64,000 bases of DNA from Peribacillus butanolivorans (GCF_001273755.1 NZ_LGYA01000001.1:617406-681405), one strand, 5' to 3'; numbered from the stretch's first letter, positions 28,926-38,594 are shown. Translations and numbers: made by a program. Notes: generated by a model from the letters alone, not told the origin.

Positions 28926-29709
28926 ATTAATCATTAAATCTTTATCTACTCTAGAAGATTTACAAGAAGTGCAGCAACTTGAAATTCTCGTATGGGGCAT
29001 GGATTGTGTCCCTACCCATCAAACGCTTACAGCAGTCAAAAATGGTGGCATTATTTTAGGTGGTTACATCAATAATCAATTAGTAGGTTTTCAATACAGT
29101 TTCCCGGGATTTAAGGATGGAAAGGTTTTTCTTTGCTCACATTTGTTAGCTATCCATCCGGACCATCAAAAGAAGGGATACGGTAGATTACTTAAATTGG
29201 CACAAAAAGAAGAAGCACTCAAAAAAGGCTATCATTTAATTACCTGGACATATGATCCATTGGAGAGTGTGAATGCAAACTTGAATATCGGTAAACTAAA
29301 AGCAGTTTGCCGTACATATATGGAAGATTGTTATGGGGAGCTTAAAGGCGCACTTAATGAAGGACTGTCCACTGATCGTTTCATGGTGGAATGGAATTTA
29401 GAGCAAGAAACTGAGAGTGATGAGCAACTTACTGATAAAGCGACGCATATCGTAACGACGGAAATGAATAAGCAAGGCTTTCCGTTCATCGAAGATTATA
29501 GTTTGGAAACAACTGCGGAAGTCGTGGCTATACCCATTCCAACGGAAATTCAAAAAATAAAAAAAGAAAACCTTTCCCTTGCAATTGATTGGCGTGTAAA
29601 AACAAGTGAACTATTCCAAACGCTTTTTTCCAAAGGGTATGTTGTAGTAGGAATTGAACGAAAACAAGGTGAAAACATCCAAAACTACTTATTAAAAAAA
29701 ACAGAATAA
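28915..29709 (+). CDS. COG3375-type GNAT acyltransferase, probable D-amino-acid N-succinyltransferase
   Basis: The ATG at 28915 follows GAGGGGGAACG and overlaps the end of the upstream gene; a frame extension of ten codons has no site. The 264-residue protein carries a GNAT core with [21 protein letters not shown] near residues 80-100 (acetyl-CoA pyrophosphate loop) and the family segment [17 protein letters not shown] near 108-124, typical of COG3375. In the Geobacillus pathway such a GNAT enzyme succinylates D-amino acids before racemisation. The role here follows from that precedent and the operon; donor and acceptor are not shown. Confidence 0.82.
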   Translation: MTNELIIKSLSTLEDLQEVQQLEILVWGMDCVPTHQTLTAVKNGGIILGGYINNQLVGFQYSFPGFKDGKVFLCSHLLAIHPDHQKKGYGRLLKLAQKEEALKKGYHLITWTYDPLESVNANLNIGKLKAVCRTYMEDCYGELKGALNEGLSTDRFMVEWNLEQETESDEQLTDKATHIVTTEMNKQGFPFIEDYSLETTAEVVAIPIPTEIQKIKKENLSLAIDWRVKTSELFQTLFSKGYVVVGIERKQGENIQNYLLKKTE

Positions 29710-29722
29710 GAGGAGAATAGAG

Positions 29723-30832
29723 ATGAAAATAAAAGAAGTGCGTTTACGTCATTTGAATATGGATTTGACTGCTCCATTTACAACTAGTTTTGGAACATTT
29801 GTAGATAAAGAGTTTATCCTAGTGGAAGTGAAAAATGAAGAGGGACTTTCAGGTTGGGGAGAATCAGTCGCGTTTGGAGCTCCTTGGTATAACGAAGAAA
29901 CAATTAAAACCAATTGGACTATGCTGGAAGATTTCCTGATCCCGCTTGTGTTGGATAAAGAATTAGAACATCCGAGTGAGGTATCGGAAATGTTCTCACA
30001 TATTCGTAAAAATAATATGGCAAAATCGGCAATCGAGGGAGCTATCTGGGATTTATACGCAAAAGAAAAGAATATCCCATTAAGTACAGCTTTAGGCGGA
30101 GAACTGGATAAAATTGATGTAGGCATAAGTATTGGAATACAAGAAACAGTAGCTGATTTACTTAAGAAAATTGAAAACGGCTTGAAAGATGGTTATAAAA
30201 GAATCAAAATCAAAATTCAACCAGGTTGGGATGTAGATGTAATCAGGGAAGTACGCAAGCAATATCCTGATGTACCGATTATGGCAGATGCAAACTCAGC
30301 CTATCGTTTGAAAGATATCGAATTACTGAAACAACTCGATCAATTTGATTTAATGATGATTGAGCAGCCTTTGTCATCTGATGATATTGTGGATCATGCG
30401 ACATTACAAGCGCAAATCAAAACACCGATTTGCTTGGATGAAAGCATACACTCCGTGGAAGATGCACGAAAAGCTCTTGAGTTGGGAAGTTGCAAAATCA
30501 TCAATATTAAAATCGGAAGAGTAGGCGGCTTAACGGAAGCAAAGAAAATTCATGATTTATGTAAAGAACGAAATGTACCGGTTTGGTGTGGTGGCATGTT
30601 GGAATCAGGTATCGGACGTGCCCATAATATCGCATTAACAACACTTGATAATTTCACAATGCCTGGTGATACGGCAGCATCGGCAAATTATTGGCATAAA
30701 GACATCATTCAACCCGAGGTTACAGTGGAAGATGGAGTCATTATTGTTCCAAAGACGGCTGGTATTGGCTTTAAAGTCGATTACGCAACTGTCGATGAAT
30801 TTACTTCTTATAGTAAAAGATATACCAAATGA
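29723..30832 (+). CDS. N-succinylamino-acid racemase / o-succinylbenzoate synthase-like enolase-superfamily enzyme
   Basis: The 369-residue protein has the muconate lactonizing subgroup residues: catalytic lysine pair in KIKIQPG near residue 163, metal ligands in DANSAY near residue 189, EQPLSSDD near 214 and CLDESI near 239, and the second lysine in KIGRVGG near 263. Family members make o-succinylbenzoate (MenC) or racemise N-succinylamino acids, often both. No menaquinone gene is near; the M20 deacylase and GNAT partner point to racemisation. It follows the GNAT gene by 13 bases with an AGAGGAG site. Confidence 0.88.
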   Translation: MKIKEVRLRHLNMDLTAPFTTSFGTFVDKEFILVEVKNEEGLSGWGESVAFGAPWYNEETIKTNWTMLEDFLIPLVLDKELEHPSEVSEMFSHIRKNNMAKSAIEGAIWDLYAKEKNIPLSTALGGELDKIDVGISIGIQETVADLLKKIENGLKDGYKRIKIKIQPGWDVDVIREVRKQYPDVPIMADANSAYRLKDIELLKQLDQFDLMMIEQPLSSDDIVDHATLQAQIKTPICLDESIHSVEDARKALELGSCKIINIKIGRVGGLTEAKKIHDLCKERNVPVWCGGMLESGIGRAHNIALTTLDNFTMPGDTAASANYWHKDIIQPEVTVEDGVIIVPKTAGIGFKVDYATVDEFTSYSKRYTK

Positions 30833-30852
30833 GTAATTAAGCAGTTTTAGTA

Positions 30853-30907
30853 TTCCAGCTTCGCGAGCGATGTGAAAAACCTTATCGTAAAAACGCTGAA
30901 GCTGGAA
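30853..30907 (+). other. Hairpin between the racemase and YkvI genes
   Basis: Perfect ten-base arms TTCCAGCTTC (30853-30862) and GAAGCTGGAA (30898-30907) enclose 35 bases, with an extra GCG/CGC pairing. No T run follows, so it is probably an RNA-processing or attenuation structure or a weak terminator rather than a standard one. Confidence 0.5.
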
Positions 30908-31001
30908 AGTTATTAATGAAAAAAACGGGTAGAATTGAATGGAGAAATGTTTCGTGCACGCAAAATTGTCAGAATAATCATTTAATTAAGGTGGAATTCA
31001 T

Positions 31002-32081
31002 ATGAAAAACAGTGTAAATCTTGCAGGTGCATATATTGGAATTATCATCGGAGCAGGATTTGCTTCAGGACAAGAAGTATTGCAATTCTTTACGAGCTTT
31101 GGAATCTACAGTGTATTGGGAATTGTAGTAGCAACTGTATTATTTGCTTTTCTAGGTATGCAGGTTACACATTTGGGCTGTGCCCTTCAAACACGCTCTC
31201 ATAAAAGTATAATCGATCATATTTGTGGTCGTTATTTAGGTAGAGTGGTTGATGTTATGATCACGTTTTTCTTATTTGGTGTAACTGTCATTATGATTGC
31301 AGGTTCTGGTACTATTTTTGAAGAACAATTTGGCATTCCAAGTGTAGTAGGAGCTGTAGTGATGACAGTACTTACCATTGGAACTCTCTTACTTAATGTT
31401 AATAAAATAATGTCTATCATTAGTGCAGTCACACCATTTTTATTTGTCATCATGATTATTATTTCGGGTTACTCATTCTTTACATCTGATCTTAGTTTTA
31501 ATGAGATCATTTCTTCCTCTAGTAAAGAAACAGCAGCAACTGGAAATTGGATTATGGGTTCATTACTGTATGTTTCCTATAACATGGCTGCTGGAATTGC
31601 TATGTTAGCCGTAATGGGTGGTACGTTTAAGAATAAGAAAGAGGCAGGTATGGGCGGTATTTTAGGTGGAATCGGTTTAGGAATCTTATTATTCTTGATC
31701 AATATGGGAATGATGTCTGATTTAAAAGGTATTGAAGGTGCAGGAATGCCCACTCTTTTATTAGCCAATCAAATTTCTCCATGGTTGGGTTATATTCTAT
31801 CAGTCATCCTTTTAGGAATGATTTATAATACTTCAGTTGGAATGCTTTATGCTTTTACTGCTAGATTTGTTCCATCCGAAACAAAAATCTTCAAAATTTC
31901 AGTAATTGTTGTAGGGATTCTGGCTTTCCTCGCTAGTTTCGTAGGATTCATTAAATTGGTTGGAACCGTATACCCAGTTACAGGATATTTAGGTTTTGTC
32001 ATTATAGCAGCGCTTATTATTTCTTGGGTTCGCTCAAAATCGAAAAAAAGAGCAGTAAATGCAGACTTCGTGAAGTATTAA
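31002..32081 (+). CDS. YkvI-family membrane protein, putative amino-acid transporter
   Basis: The 359-residue hydrophobic protein begins SVNLAGAYIGIIIGAGFASGQE, the unwound first-helix pattern of LeuT-fold amino-acid transporters, and shows about ten hydrophobic segments. It fits the YkvI family, whose substrates are not established. Its place after the racemase operon suggests import of D- or N-acylated amino acids. It lies 169 bases downstream with its own AAGGTGG site, behind a hairpin, and is followed by the terminator inside the right direct repeat. Confidence 0.75.
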   Translation: MKNSVNLAGAYIGIIIGAGFASGQEVLQFFTSFGIYSVLGIVVATVLFAFLGMQVTHLGCALQTRSHKSIIDHICGRYLGRVVDVMITFFLFGVTVIMIAGSGTIFEEQFGIPSVVGAVVMTVLTIGTLLLNVNKIMSIISAVTPFLFVIMIIISGYSFFTSDLSFNEIISSSSKETAATGNWIMGSLLYVSYNMAAGIAMLAVMGGTFKNKKEAGMGGILGGIGLGILLFLINMGMMSDLKGIEGAGMPTLLLANQISPWLGYILSVILLGMIYNTSVGMLYAFTARFVPSETKIFKISVIVVGILAFLASFVGFIKLVGTVYPVTGYLGFVIIAALIISWVRSKSKKRAVNADFVKY

Positions 32082-32170
32082 AAGTGAAGGGGATTTAACT
32101 GATACAATATCGTTCCCTGAATTAAATAACATTGATAATGAAAATAGAGTTTATTTCTAAATATATTCCT

Positions 32171-32202
32171 AACATCTTCGCTTTATGGAGATGTTTTTTT
32201 CT
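32171..32202 (+). terminator. Terminator after the YkvI gene
   Basis: ACATCTTC / GGAGATGT arms and seven T; near copy of the element at 25369. Confidence 0.75.
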
Positions 32203-32336
32203 ATTAACGATGAACCTTTAAACGTGTTAACGGCATTTTTCCGCCTTTTTTTCATACATTAGGATAAAGGCGGAAGACAAGGGGGATATCGGATGAATGG
32301 AGCGGAGCAAAAGGCTCTGGAATATGCCATTAGTGA
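32171..32336 (+). repeat. Right direct repeat (spoVR leader and first codons)
   Basis: This is the intact partner of the decayed copy at 25369-25511. The pair bounds the 6.6-kb block carrying the radical SAM and racemase genes. Confidence 0.8.
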
Positions 32337-33708
32337 GATTACAGAAATAGCAACTGGGTTCGGGTTGGATTTTTACCCAATGCGTTATGAAATTTGTCCT
32401 TCAGAAATTATTTATACATTTGGTGCATATGGGATGCCAACTCGTTTTTCTCATTGGAGTTTTGGAAAGCAGTTTCATAAAATGAAGCTACAGTATGATT
32501 TTGGATTAAGTAAGATTTATGAACTGGTTATTAACTCTAATCCTTGTTATGCTTTTCTTCTTGACTCCAATTCACTTGTGCAAAATAAATTGATTGTTGC
32601 CCACGTTTTGGCGCATTGTGATTTCTTTAAAAATAATGTTCGTTTCAATAATACAAAGAGAGATATGGTAGAAAGTATGTCAGCCACGGCAGAAAGAATT
32701 CGAGAATATGAAATTCTGCATGGCAAAAAGGAAGTAGAAACATTCCTCGATGCCCTTTTGGCTATCGAAGAACATATCGATCCGTCACTTATGAGACCAA
32801 AGCTTGCCTGGACGATGGAGGATGAGGAAGAAGAAGAGGAAATAAAGCCTGCAGCGACTCAATACGATGATTTATGGAACCTTGATAGTAAGGATAAGCC
32901 AAAGAAATCTAACGTGAAAGGTCGGAAAAAATTTCCTCCGAGGCCTGAGAAAGATATTATGCTTTTCATTGAGCAGTACAGTAGGGATTTAGCAGACTGG
33001 CAGCGGGATATCATGACAATGATCAGGGAAGAGATGCTGTATTTCTGGCCACAGCTCGAAACGAAAATCATGAACGAAGGCTGGGCATCCTACTGGCATC
33101 AGCGTATTATCCGTGAATTGGATTTATCTTCAGGTGAAGCAATTGAATTTGCCAAATTGAATGCAGGTGTTGTTCAACCATCACGAACCAGCATTAACCC
33201 TTATTACCTTGGGTTGAAGGTGCTTGAAGATATTGAAGAACGCTATGATAATCCAACTGAAGAAATGATAAGACTTGGCGTTAAGCCTGGATCCGGTAGG
33301 GAAAAGATGTTCGAAGTCAGGGAAATTGAATCGGATATTTCCTTTCTGCGCAATTATTTGACGAAAGACCTGGTTATGCGGGAGGATATGTATTTATTCC
33401 AGAAGCAGGGCAAGGATTATAAAATTGTCGACAAAGCGTGGGAGCAAGTTCGCGATCAGCTCGTCAGTATGAGAGTGAACGGAGGATTCCCATATATCAC
33501 AGTAAATGACGGCGATTACATGCGGAATGGTGAACTTTACTTAAAACATTGGTACGAGGGTATTGAATTGGACCTGAAATATCTTGAAAAAGTCATGCCG
33601 TATATCCATCAGCTCTGGGGACGTTCCGTGCATATGGAATCGGTCATGGAAGGAAAAGAAGTCCTGTTTTCCTATGATGGAAAAAGTATTCATCGGAAGT
33701 ATTTATAA
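32293..33708 (+). CDS. spoVR: Stage V sporulation protein R
   Basis: The 471-residue protein matches SpoVR across its length: [32 protein letters not shown] region near residue 20-50 (in pieces), SHWSFGKQF, the [14 protein letters not shown] histidine-rich block near residue 105 and [12 protein letters not shown] near residue 259. A charged linker EDEEEEEE lies near residue 176. SpoVR is needed for proper spore cortex formation in B. subtilis, made in the mother cell under sigma-E; its biochemistry is unknown. An AGGGGG site precedes the ATG. Its leader is duplicated upstream of the inserted block. Confidence 0.95.
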   Translation: MNGAEQKALEYAISEITEIATGFGLDFYPMRYEICPSEIIYTFGAYGMPTRFSHWSFGKQFHKMKLQYDFGLSKIYELVINSNPCYAFLLDSNSLVQNKLIVAHVLAHCDFFKNNVRFNNTKRDMVESMSATAERIREYEILHGKKEVETFLDALLAIEEHIDPSLMRPKLAWTMEDEEEEEEIKPAATQYDDLWNLDSKDKPKKSNVKGRKKFPPRPEKDIMLFIEQYSRDLADWQRDIMTMIREEMLYFWPQLETKIMNEGWASYWHQRIIRELDLSSGEAIEFAKLNAGVVQPSRTSINPYYLGLKVLEDIEERYDNPTEEMIRLGVKPGSGREKMFEVREIESDISFLRNYLTKDLVMREDMYLFQKQGKDYKIVDKAWEQVRDQLVSMRVNGGFPYITVNDGDYMRNGELYLKHWYEGIELDLKYLEKVMPYIHQLWGRSVHMESVMEGKEVLFSYDGKSIHRKYL

Positions 33709-33716
33709 GGAAGAAT

Positions 33717-33744
33717 AAACTGCTGAGTAATCGGCAGTTTTTTT
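33717..33744 (+). terminator. Terminator of spoVR
   Basis: AAACTGC ... GGCAGTTT and seven T. Nearly the same sequence is found at 55907 and 61484. Confidence 0.85.
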
Positions 33745-33895
33745 GGTTTAGTTTCAAAATTCAATACTTGCCACACTGATGAAGTGACTTGATTTCTCTG
33801 TGTCCAAGTTACTTAATTATCCTGCTGATTTTTTTCTTAATGATTCAAAACAAAAAAAGACGTTATTTGTAAGGCGATTCTTCCTTTTTGGTTGA

Positions 33896-33922
33896 ATAAG
33901 AAAAAGGTTGCTGCAGCAACCT
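33896..33922 (-). terminator. Terminator of the ABM-domain gene
   Basis: AGGTTGCT / AGCAACCT stem with five T on the minus strand; part of a dispersed repeat family. Confidence 0.7.
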
Positions 33923-33976
33923 CCTTAATTGAGGTAAAGTCCCCGTTAACTAAAGATGTACAATATTTATTTATCA

Positions 33977-34303
33977 TTACATTTCGAAAAGGTTATCTCG
34001 CTCCACTTTACAAACTCTAACTGCGAAATTTTTATACCATTCTGTTTTACCTTTGTCTTGTGCAACTTTATGTGCTGAATGTTCCTTCCAATTCTTTATT
34101 GCATCTAGAGATTCCCAGTATGACACAGTGATTCCTAGCCCCTCATCTCGAGCACTTTCCATGCATAAGAAACCCTGCTGTTGAGAAGCTAACTCTTCCA
34201 TTTTGTCTGACATTTTTCCATAACCATTGTCACCTTCCGTTCGCTGTGAAGAAAAGATCACTGCATAATAGGGTGGTTGAAGAGTTTTTGCAATCCCACT
34301 CAT
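33977..34303 (-). CDS. Antibiotic biosynthesis monooxygenase (ABM)-domain protein
   Basis: The 108-residue protein has the dimeric alpha-beta barrel pattern of ABM proteins: YYAVIFSSQRTEGDNGYG, QQGFLCMESARDEGLGITVSYWESLDAIKNW (seen in parts near residues 40-75) and HKVAQDKGKTEWYKNF. Members include heme- or quinol-linked monooxygenases and many of unknown role. A GGAGGG site precedes the ATG. It is a lone gene bordering the decayed region. Activity unknown. Confidence 0.75.
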   Translation of the reverse strand: MSGIAKTLQPPYYAVIFSSQRTEGDNGYGKMSDKMEELASQQQGFLCMESARDEGLGITVSYWESLDAIKNWKEHSAHKVAQDKGKTEWYKNFAVRVCKVERDNLFEM

Positions 34304-34586
34304 TTTTTGCCCTCCTAATAAATCGAATATTGAGACATTTATATCTTCTGAATTTTAACATAATTTCTGGTATTTTTGTTTAATTAACCTGCCCCGTTTT
34401 GAATAAGAAAGGCTGCCACAGCAAATGAATGTACTATCCCCCCAGACGATCTCTACGAAATATGAACAACATGGTACCCCCTTTAGCATAAACCATCAAG
34501 GCTCTTTAAGTGTGAAGAACAAGTTGCTATGTTAACCCTTAGTGATAGTTAAGAATCGATCTTCTTTATTGTTGAATAAATAGTAA
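34304..34586. repeat. Gene-poor stretch with degenerate dispersed repeats
   Basis: Copies of GTTGAATAAGAAA-type and GTTGAATAAAT-type sequences (34397-34425, 34548-34580) resemble the hairpin repeat family seen at 33890, 47948 and 49605. No coding frame is convincing. Confidence 0.4.
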
Positions 34587-34730
34587 CAAATAAGGCGTTT
34601 CACAGAGGACGGTAAACAACATTACGAATGGAGTTATAATTATTACCGAATGTTTCACGATTTGGATATTTACTTCAACGGCTATTCATATAACCAAACA
34701 TGGGGGGTTACGGAATTCACGGGCGAATAA
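34587..34730 (+). pseudogene. C-terminal remnant of an unidentified protein
   Basis: A 47-codon plus-strand frame without a start reads like real protein (rich in W, Y, N and D: HYEWSYNYYRMFHDLDIYFN near its middle) and ends at TAA 34728-34730. No family is recognised. Upstream of it only repeat debris is found, so the 5' part of the gene is gone. Confidence 0.4.
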
Positions 34731-34744
34731 ATCTTCCGTGTTTT

Positions 34745-34976
34745 TCTTTTTATATAAAATAGTGTTTCAGTAAAATTAACAACATTTACCATAAAATCAA
34801 TGAGCTTGAAGTGATAAGATGGACTAGATGTGGTAACTTTGTTTATTTCTCCAATGTTAATTGCAACAAAACAGAGTATATCCTTCGAGGACGATGATTT
34901 CATAAGTGAGCTCGAGGTCACAACTAAATTTCATATTAATCCATGTAAATATTCCATTTGGAACTATACTGAACGG
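34745..34976 (+). pseudogene. Decayed frame with internal stops, unidentified
   Basis: A plus-strand frame reads protein-like sequence on both sides of a tandem TGA-TAA near 34817-34822 and ends after HINPCKYSIWNYTER. It is not recognised and may be chance, but it lies among other decayed frames. Confidence 0.25.
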
Positions 34977-35151
34977 TGAAATCATCAACAATGTAAGCCT
35001 GATTTTGAAACACTGATGTAAAGATTTTAATCTAAAGAATAATCAGAACATACTATACAATACAGCAACGAAATATATTAACTGTGGGGCTGATTAACGT
35101 TAGCAGCTCGTAAAAGTAGTTCCCAGACGTTTTCAAAAATCATATGAATGA

Positions 35152-35419
35152 TTGATTAAAACGTTTAGAGAATCGCCATACAACAGCAAATGCAAGTGCG
35201 GGGGCTTCCTTACTATATGTACGGATATTGGCGCAATGCTATGTCGAGAGTTGCCCGCCCGATATTCATTACTACTGGATGGAAAGCTAGAGGAGATACA
35301 TACGCTTATTGATAACAAAAAATGTATATGTACGTGCCAAGTGGGATGATATTACCCGTTTAACTAAGTTATTCGAGAAGAATAAAACTAACGTTGACTA
35401 TTATTGCAACGGTGTTTAA
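35152..35419 (+). pseudogene. Frameshifted unidentified gene with a cysteine cluster
   Basis: From a TTG at 35152 a frame reads SKCKCGGFLTICTDIGAMLC and then LLLDGKLEEIHTLIDNKK. Near 35322-35330 the coding signal moves to another frame, giving KWDDITRLTKLFEKNKTNV and a stop at 35417-35419. A single-base frameshift explains this. The CxCGG motif could bind metal. No family recognised. Confidence 0.4.
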
Positions 35420-35492
35420 AAGAAATCTGTTAATGCTTCCGTACAGTTCGCTATTCATTTGTGAATCGAAAGTAAAATAGGGGGACTTTGGG

Positions 35493-35681
35493 ATGAAAGA
35501 ATGGATGTTGAAAATGTTTCAAGAATCATCGGGCAACTTAATCGAATTAATAACCGTTACTCTGATAGCAGGGCTAATCGGTTTAGTAATCATATGCGTT
35601 CGTGGTCTTTTTTATAAAGCGTTGGACTTCTTTTCAATACCTGTTGGTCGGTTAATAGAGAAATTGGTTAAGAGAAACTAG
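35493..35681 (+). CDS. Small single-pass membrane protein (62 residues)
   Basis: A GGGGGA site eight bases before the ATG and a clean frame support this small gene. The product has a polar N-terminus (MKEWMLKMFQESS), one long hydrophobic helix (about residues 18-45, TVTLIAGLIGLVIICV in part) and a basic C-terminus (RLIEKLVKRN). It is not recognised. It might be a small membrane regulator or a toxin-like peptide, but nothing beside it supports a partner. Its surroundings are decayed, so it may be the only intact gene left from a lost segment. Confidence 0.45.
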   Translation: MKEWMLKMFQESSGNLIELITVTLIAGLIGLVIICVRGLFYKALDFFSIPVGRLIEKLVKRN

Positions 35682-36310
35682 ATATGGGGTTATAGTCCGA
35701 TAAAAACACTCCTCGTTCGCTTTTAAAGTCGAACCCTCGCTAGAATATATGATGAGTTCTATAGACACAGGAAGTCGATGGGGGGGAAGCTGCGTTTTTT
35801 ATGGCACGATCGAGCTGTGGGAAATGGTTGCTGGACAACAATGTCCAATGCGTAAACCTTAGATTTCATTTGCTGTTTTTTCACACTAAAAAAGCGAAAA
35901 TTAGCTTGCTGAAGTAAATACTTCTGCAATGAGGCATTGGGAAAAAGAGGGGTTAATTCACTAAGAAAGAGATAAAATAAAAAGGATCTAGGATTTTTAC
36001 AATAGTTGAATTGAGAAAAATATTAGTCATTAGTAGTTTATATGTTCCAGCTAGCAACCACAAAATTTAATAATCAACTAACCATTCTAACTGAACTAAT
36101 GAAATCTACTAAGAGGATTACCAACCACAATATTTGTTATAGTGGTCGGCTTAGTGTTAGAGGTAAAATATAGAAATTGGCATTATGAAACCTAGCAAAC
36201 TAAATAACTGGTCAAGAACGATTAATCTCAAAGTAAAACGGTTGAAATAGCCCAGCTATCGGATTCTTCGATTTTTCGTTCCATTTCTATTAAGAAGTTA
36301 ACATCATTTC
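35682..36310. other. Gene-poor stretch
   Basis: About 630 bases without a coding frame supported by a ribosome site. AT-rich with scattered short inverted repeats; probably remnant DNA like the region just left of it. Confidence 0.4.
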
Positions 36311-37090
36311 TCAACGTATCTGTAGATCAGCAATAGCGTATAAAACTGCAGACCCACTGATTTTCACTCTATCTCCAGAAGATTTGCAGTATAATGTTCC
36401 TCCGCGTTTGGAAAGCTGTCTTGCTACCATTTCATTCTTACCAAGGCGTTTTGCCCAGTAAGGAATAAAATTACAATGTGCAGAACCACAAACAGGGTCT
36501 TCATTCACCTTGAGCTTCGGGAAAAAGGATCTAGAAACAAAATCGTATTTATTACTTTTCGCCGTGATTGAAACGCCCAAACCATCCGGCAATTTTTCTA
36601 GCATAGAAAAGTCGGGGGATGCATTTTGAACATCCTCTTCCTTTTCCAATACTAACATCAAATCTCTGCCCAGATAGGTTTCTATAGGCTTAACACCAAG
36701 AGCTTCGACTATTTGATCAGTTAGAGGAAATTCTTCTGGCATCCTGCTTGGAAAATCCATTTCGTAAAGTTCATCTTTTTTTAATACAACAAGTTCACCA
36801 CTCATTGTTTGAAACTTGATTTCCTCCACATTATTTTCGTAATAGTTGGCAATTACATAAGCCGTTGCCAAAGTAGCATGGCCACAGAGTTCAATTTCGT
36901 CTGCCGGCGTAAACCATCTTAATCTGTAGCATTTTCCCTCTTTCACAGCAAATGCTGTTTCAGAAAGGTTGTTTTCAGTAGCGATTTTCTGCATAGTATC
37001 ATCCGACAACCATTCCTCCATGATGCAGACACCAGCAGGATTTCCTTCAAACACTTTTTCAGCAAACGCGTCTACCACGTAATATTTCAT
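36311..37090 (-). CDS. PhzF-family isomerase-like protein
   Basis: The 259-residue protein has the PhzF fold markers: FEGNPAGVC near residue 15, NNLSETAF with the conserved catalytic glutamate near residue 44, LRWFTPADEIELCGHATLA near residue 57 and EDPVCGSAHCNF near residue 196. PhzF isomerises a phenazine precursor, but most members have unknown substrates. An AAGGAGG site precedes the ATG. It is divergent from a MocR-type regulator, which probably controls it; the shared 115-base gap contains repeated ATTGTATGC boxes. Confidence 0.88.
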   Translation of the reverse strand: MKYYVVDAFAEKVFEGNPAGVCIMEEWLSDDTMQKIATENNLSETAFAVKEGKCYRLRWFTPADEIELCGHATLATAYVIANYYENNVEEIKFQTMSGELVVLKKDELYEMDFPSRMPEEFPLTDQIVEALGVKPIETYLGRDLMLVLEKEEDVQNASPDFSMLEKLPDGLGVSITAKSNKYDFVSRSFFPKLKVNEDPVCGSAHCNFIPYWAKRLGKNEMVARQLSKRGGTLYCKSSGDRVKISGSAVLYAIADLQIR

Positions 37091-37150
37091 TCTAATGACC
37101 TCCTTGTCTTTATCTAAAACTCATATTTACAAAATTACTTTATCATCGTA

Positions 37151-37189
37151 ATTGTATGCTTTCAATGATATTATTGTATGCAATACAAT
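37151..37189. promoter_or_regulatory. MocR-type direct-repeat operator between phzF-like and mocR-like genes
   Basis: ATTGTATGC occurs at 37151-37159 and again at 37173-37181, a 22-base (two-turn) spacing. The second copy continues into an inverted half, ATTGTAT-GCA-ATACAAT (37173-37189). MocR regulators such as GabR and PdxR bind direct repeats of this kind. Confidence 0.6.
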
Positions 37190-37205
37190 TATCAGGAGGT
37201 TCAAT

Positions 37206-38594
37206 ATGCCTGTAAATTCATTTGAAAATTACCCCATGACGTGGAAACCAGATAAGAAACAGCTTGCTTCTCCAATATATAGATCCATTGCAAGCTTATT
37301 AGAATATGATATTCTCAATGGCTACCTATCACCTAATACCAGACTTCCGCCTCAAAGGGAACTAGCAGATTATCTTGATATTAATCTTAGTACAGTAACC
37401 AGAGCTTTTAAAATATGTGAAGTTAAAGGATTAATTTACGCTGTTACCGGAAGTGGAACCTTTGTCGCTCCTAATGTGGGAAATGCTATTTTCATGGCAG
37501 ATAGCGAAGAGAAAAAGAGTTTCGTAGAGATGGGTATTATAGAACCACTTGATTGCTCAAATGCATTAGTAGCAGAAACGATTAAAAGAATTGTCACTAA
37601 AAATTATTTGGAAAAATTATTGGATTACAGACACCCATTAGGCATGCCTTATCATAGAATGGCAGCCAAAAAGTGGATGGAGCGTTTTAACATGGATGTA
37701 TCTGTTGAAAATATCGCGATAACTTCAGGGGGGCAAAATTCTCTTACACTGATTTTAATGTCCCTGTTCAATCCCGGGGATAAAATTGCGGTGGATGCGT
37801 ATACTTATCCTAATTTTATAGAATTGGCGAATATGCTTAATATTCATTTAGTTCCAGTAGAAGGAGATACCTTTGGAATGTTACCAGAACGGTTAGACAC
37901 CATATGCAGGGCTAATCATTTGCAGGGGATCTATTTAATTCCTTCCTGTAATAATCCGACTGCTATCATTATGGATATGAATCGAAGAAAAGATATAGCA
38001 AAGGTCATAAATAAACACAGCCTTATACTAATGGAAGATGACATATTTTCTTTCCTCGCACCTCAAGGCTATTTACCGATTTCACATTTTGTACCGGAGC
38101 GGTTTGTTTATAGTTTAAGTATCTCTAAATCAATAAGCTCCGGAATGCGAGTTGGATTTTTGGCTTACGCAAATCAGTTTGCCGAAAAAATCACGCACGG
38201 AATTTTCAATATCAATATAAAAACCTCCTCATTAAATGCAGAAGTTATAACTGAGTTGATCAATACTGGCAGTGCAGAGAAGATTATTTCGCAAAAGAAA
38301 GAAATTGCAAAAGAACGTAATCTTATCTATCAAAAATATTTTCAAAAAGAAAATTCTAACGAAAACCCGTTGAGTTTCTTTCGTTGGCTTCCGTTGCGCC
38401 AAAAGTATCAGCTGAAACAGTTTGAACAGAACGCTTTGGAACATGGTATTCATGTTTATCATTCGCATCGTTTTTTGGTCAAAAAAGATAAATCCGATCA
38501 GTTTATTCGTATTTCGCTGACATCGGCCAAGGATTCTGATGAATTAGAGAAAGGGCTTTGCATACTTAAGAATTTCTTACTAAATATCGAATGA
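37206..38594 (+). CDS. MocR-family regulator (GntR helix-turn-helix plus aminotransferase domain)
   Basis: The ATG at 37206 follows CAGGAGG; an upstream in-frame ATG lies inside the operator. The 462-residue protein has a GntR winged helix (about residues 20-85, with LPPQRELADYLDINLSTVTRA) and a fold-type I aminotransferase domain (about 115-455) with ITSGGQNSL, SCNNPTA and the candidate PLP lysine in SISKSISSGMRVGF. MocR proteins sense PLP or amino-acid-derived ligands. It probably controls itself and the divergent PhzF-like gene. Confidence 0.9.
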   Translation: MPVNSFENYPMTWKPDKKQLASPIYRSIASLLEYDILNGYLSPNTRLPPQRELADYLDINLSTVTRAFKICEVKGLIYAVTGSGTFVAPNVGNAIFMADSEEKKSFVEMGIIEPLDCSNALVAETIKRIVTKNYLEKLLDYRHPLGMPYHRMAAKKWMERFNMDVSVENIAITSGGQNSLTLILMSLFNPGDKIAVDAYTYPNFIELANMLNIHLVPVEGDTFGMLPERLDTICRANHLQGIYLIPSCNNPTAIIMDMNRRKDIAKVINKHSLILMEDDIFSFLAPQGYLPISHFVPERFVYSLSISKSISSGMRVGFLAYANQFAEKITHGIFNINIKTSSLNAEVITELINTGSAEKIISQKKEIAKERNLIYQKYFQKENSNENPLSFFRWLPLRQKYQLKQFEQNALEHGIHVYHSHRFLVKKDKSDQFIRISLTSAKDSDELEKGLCILKNFLLNIE

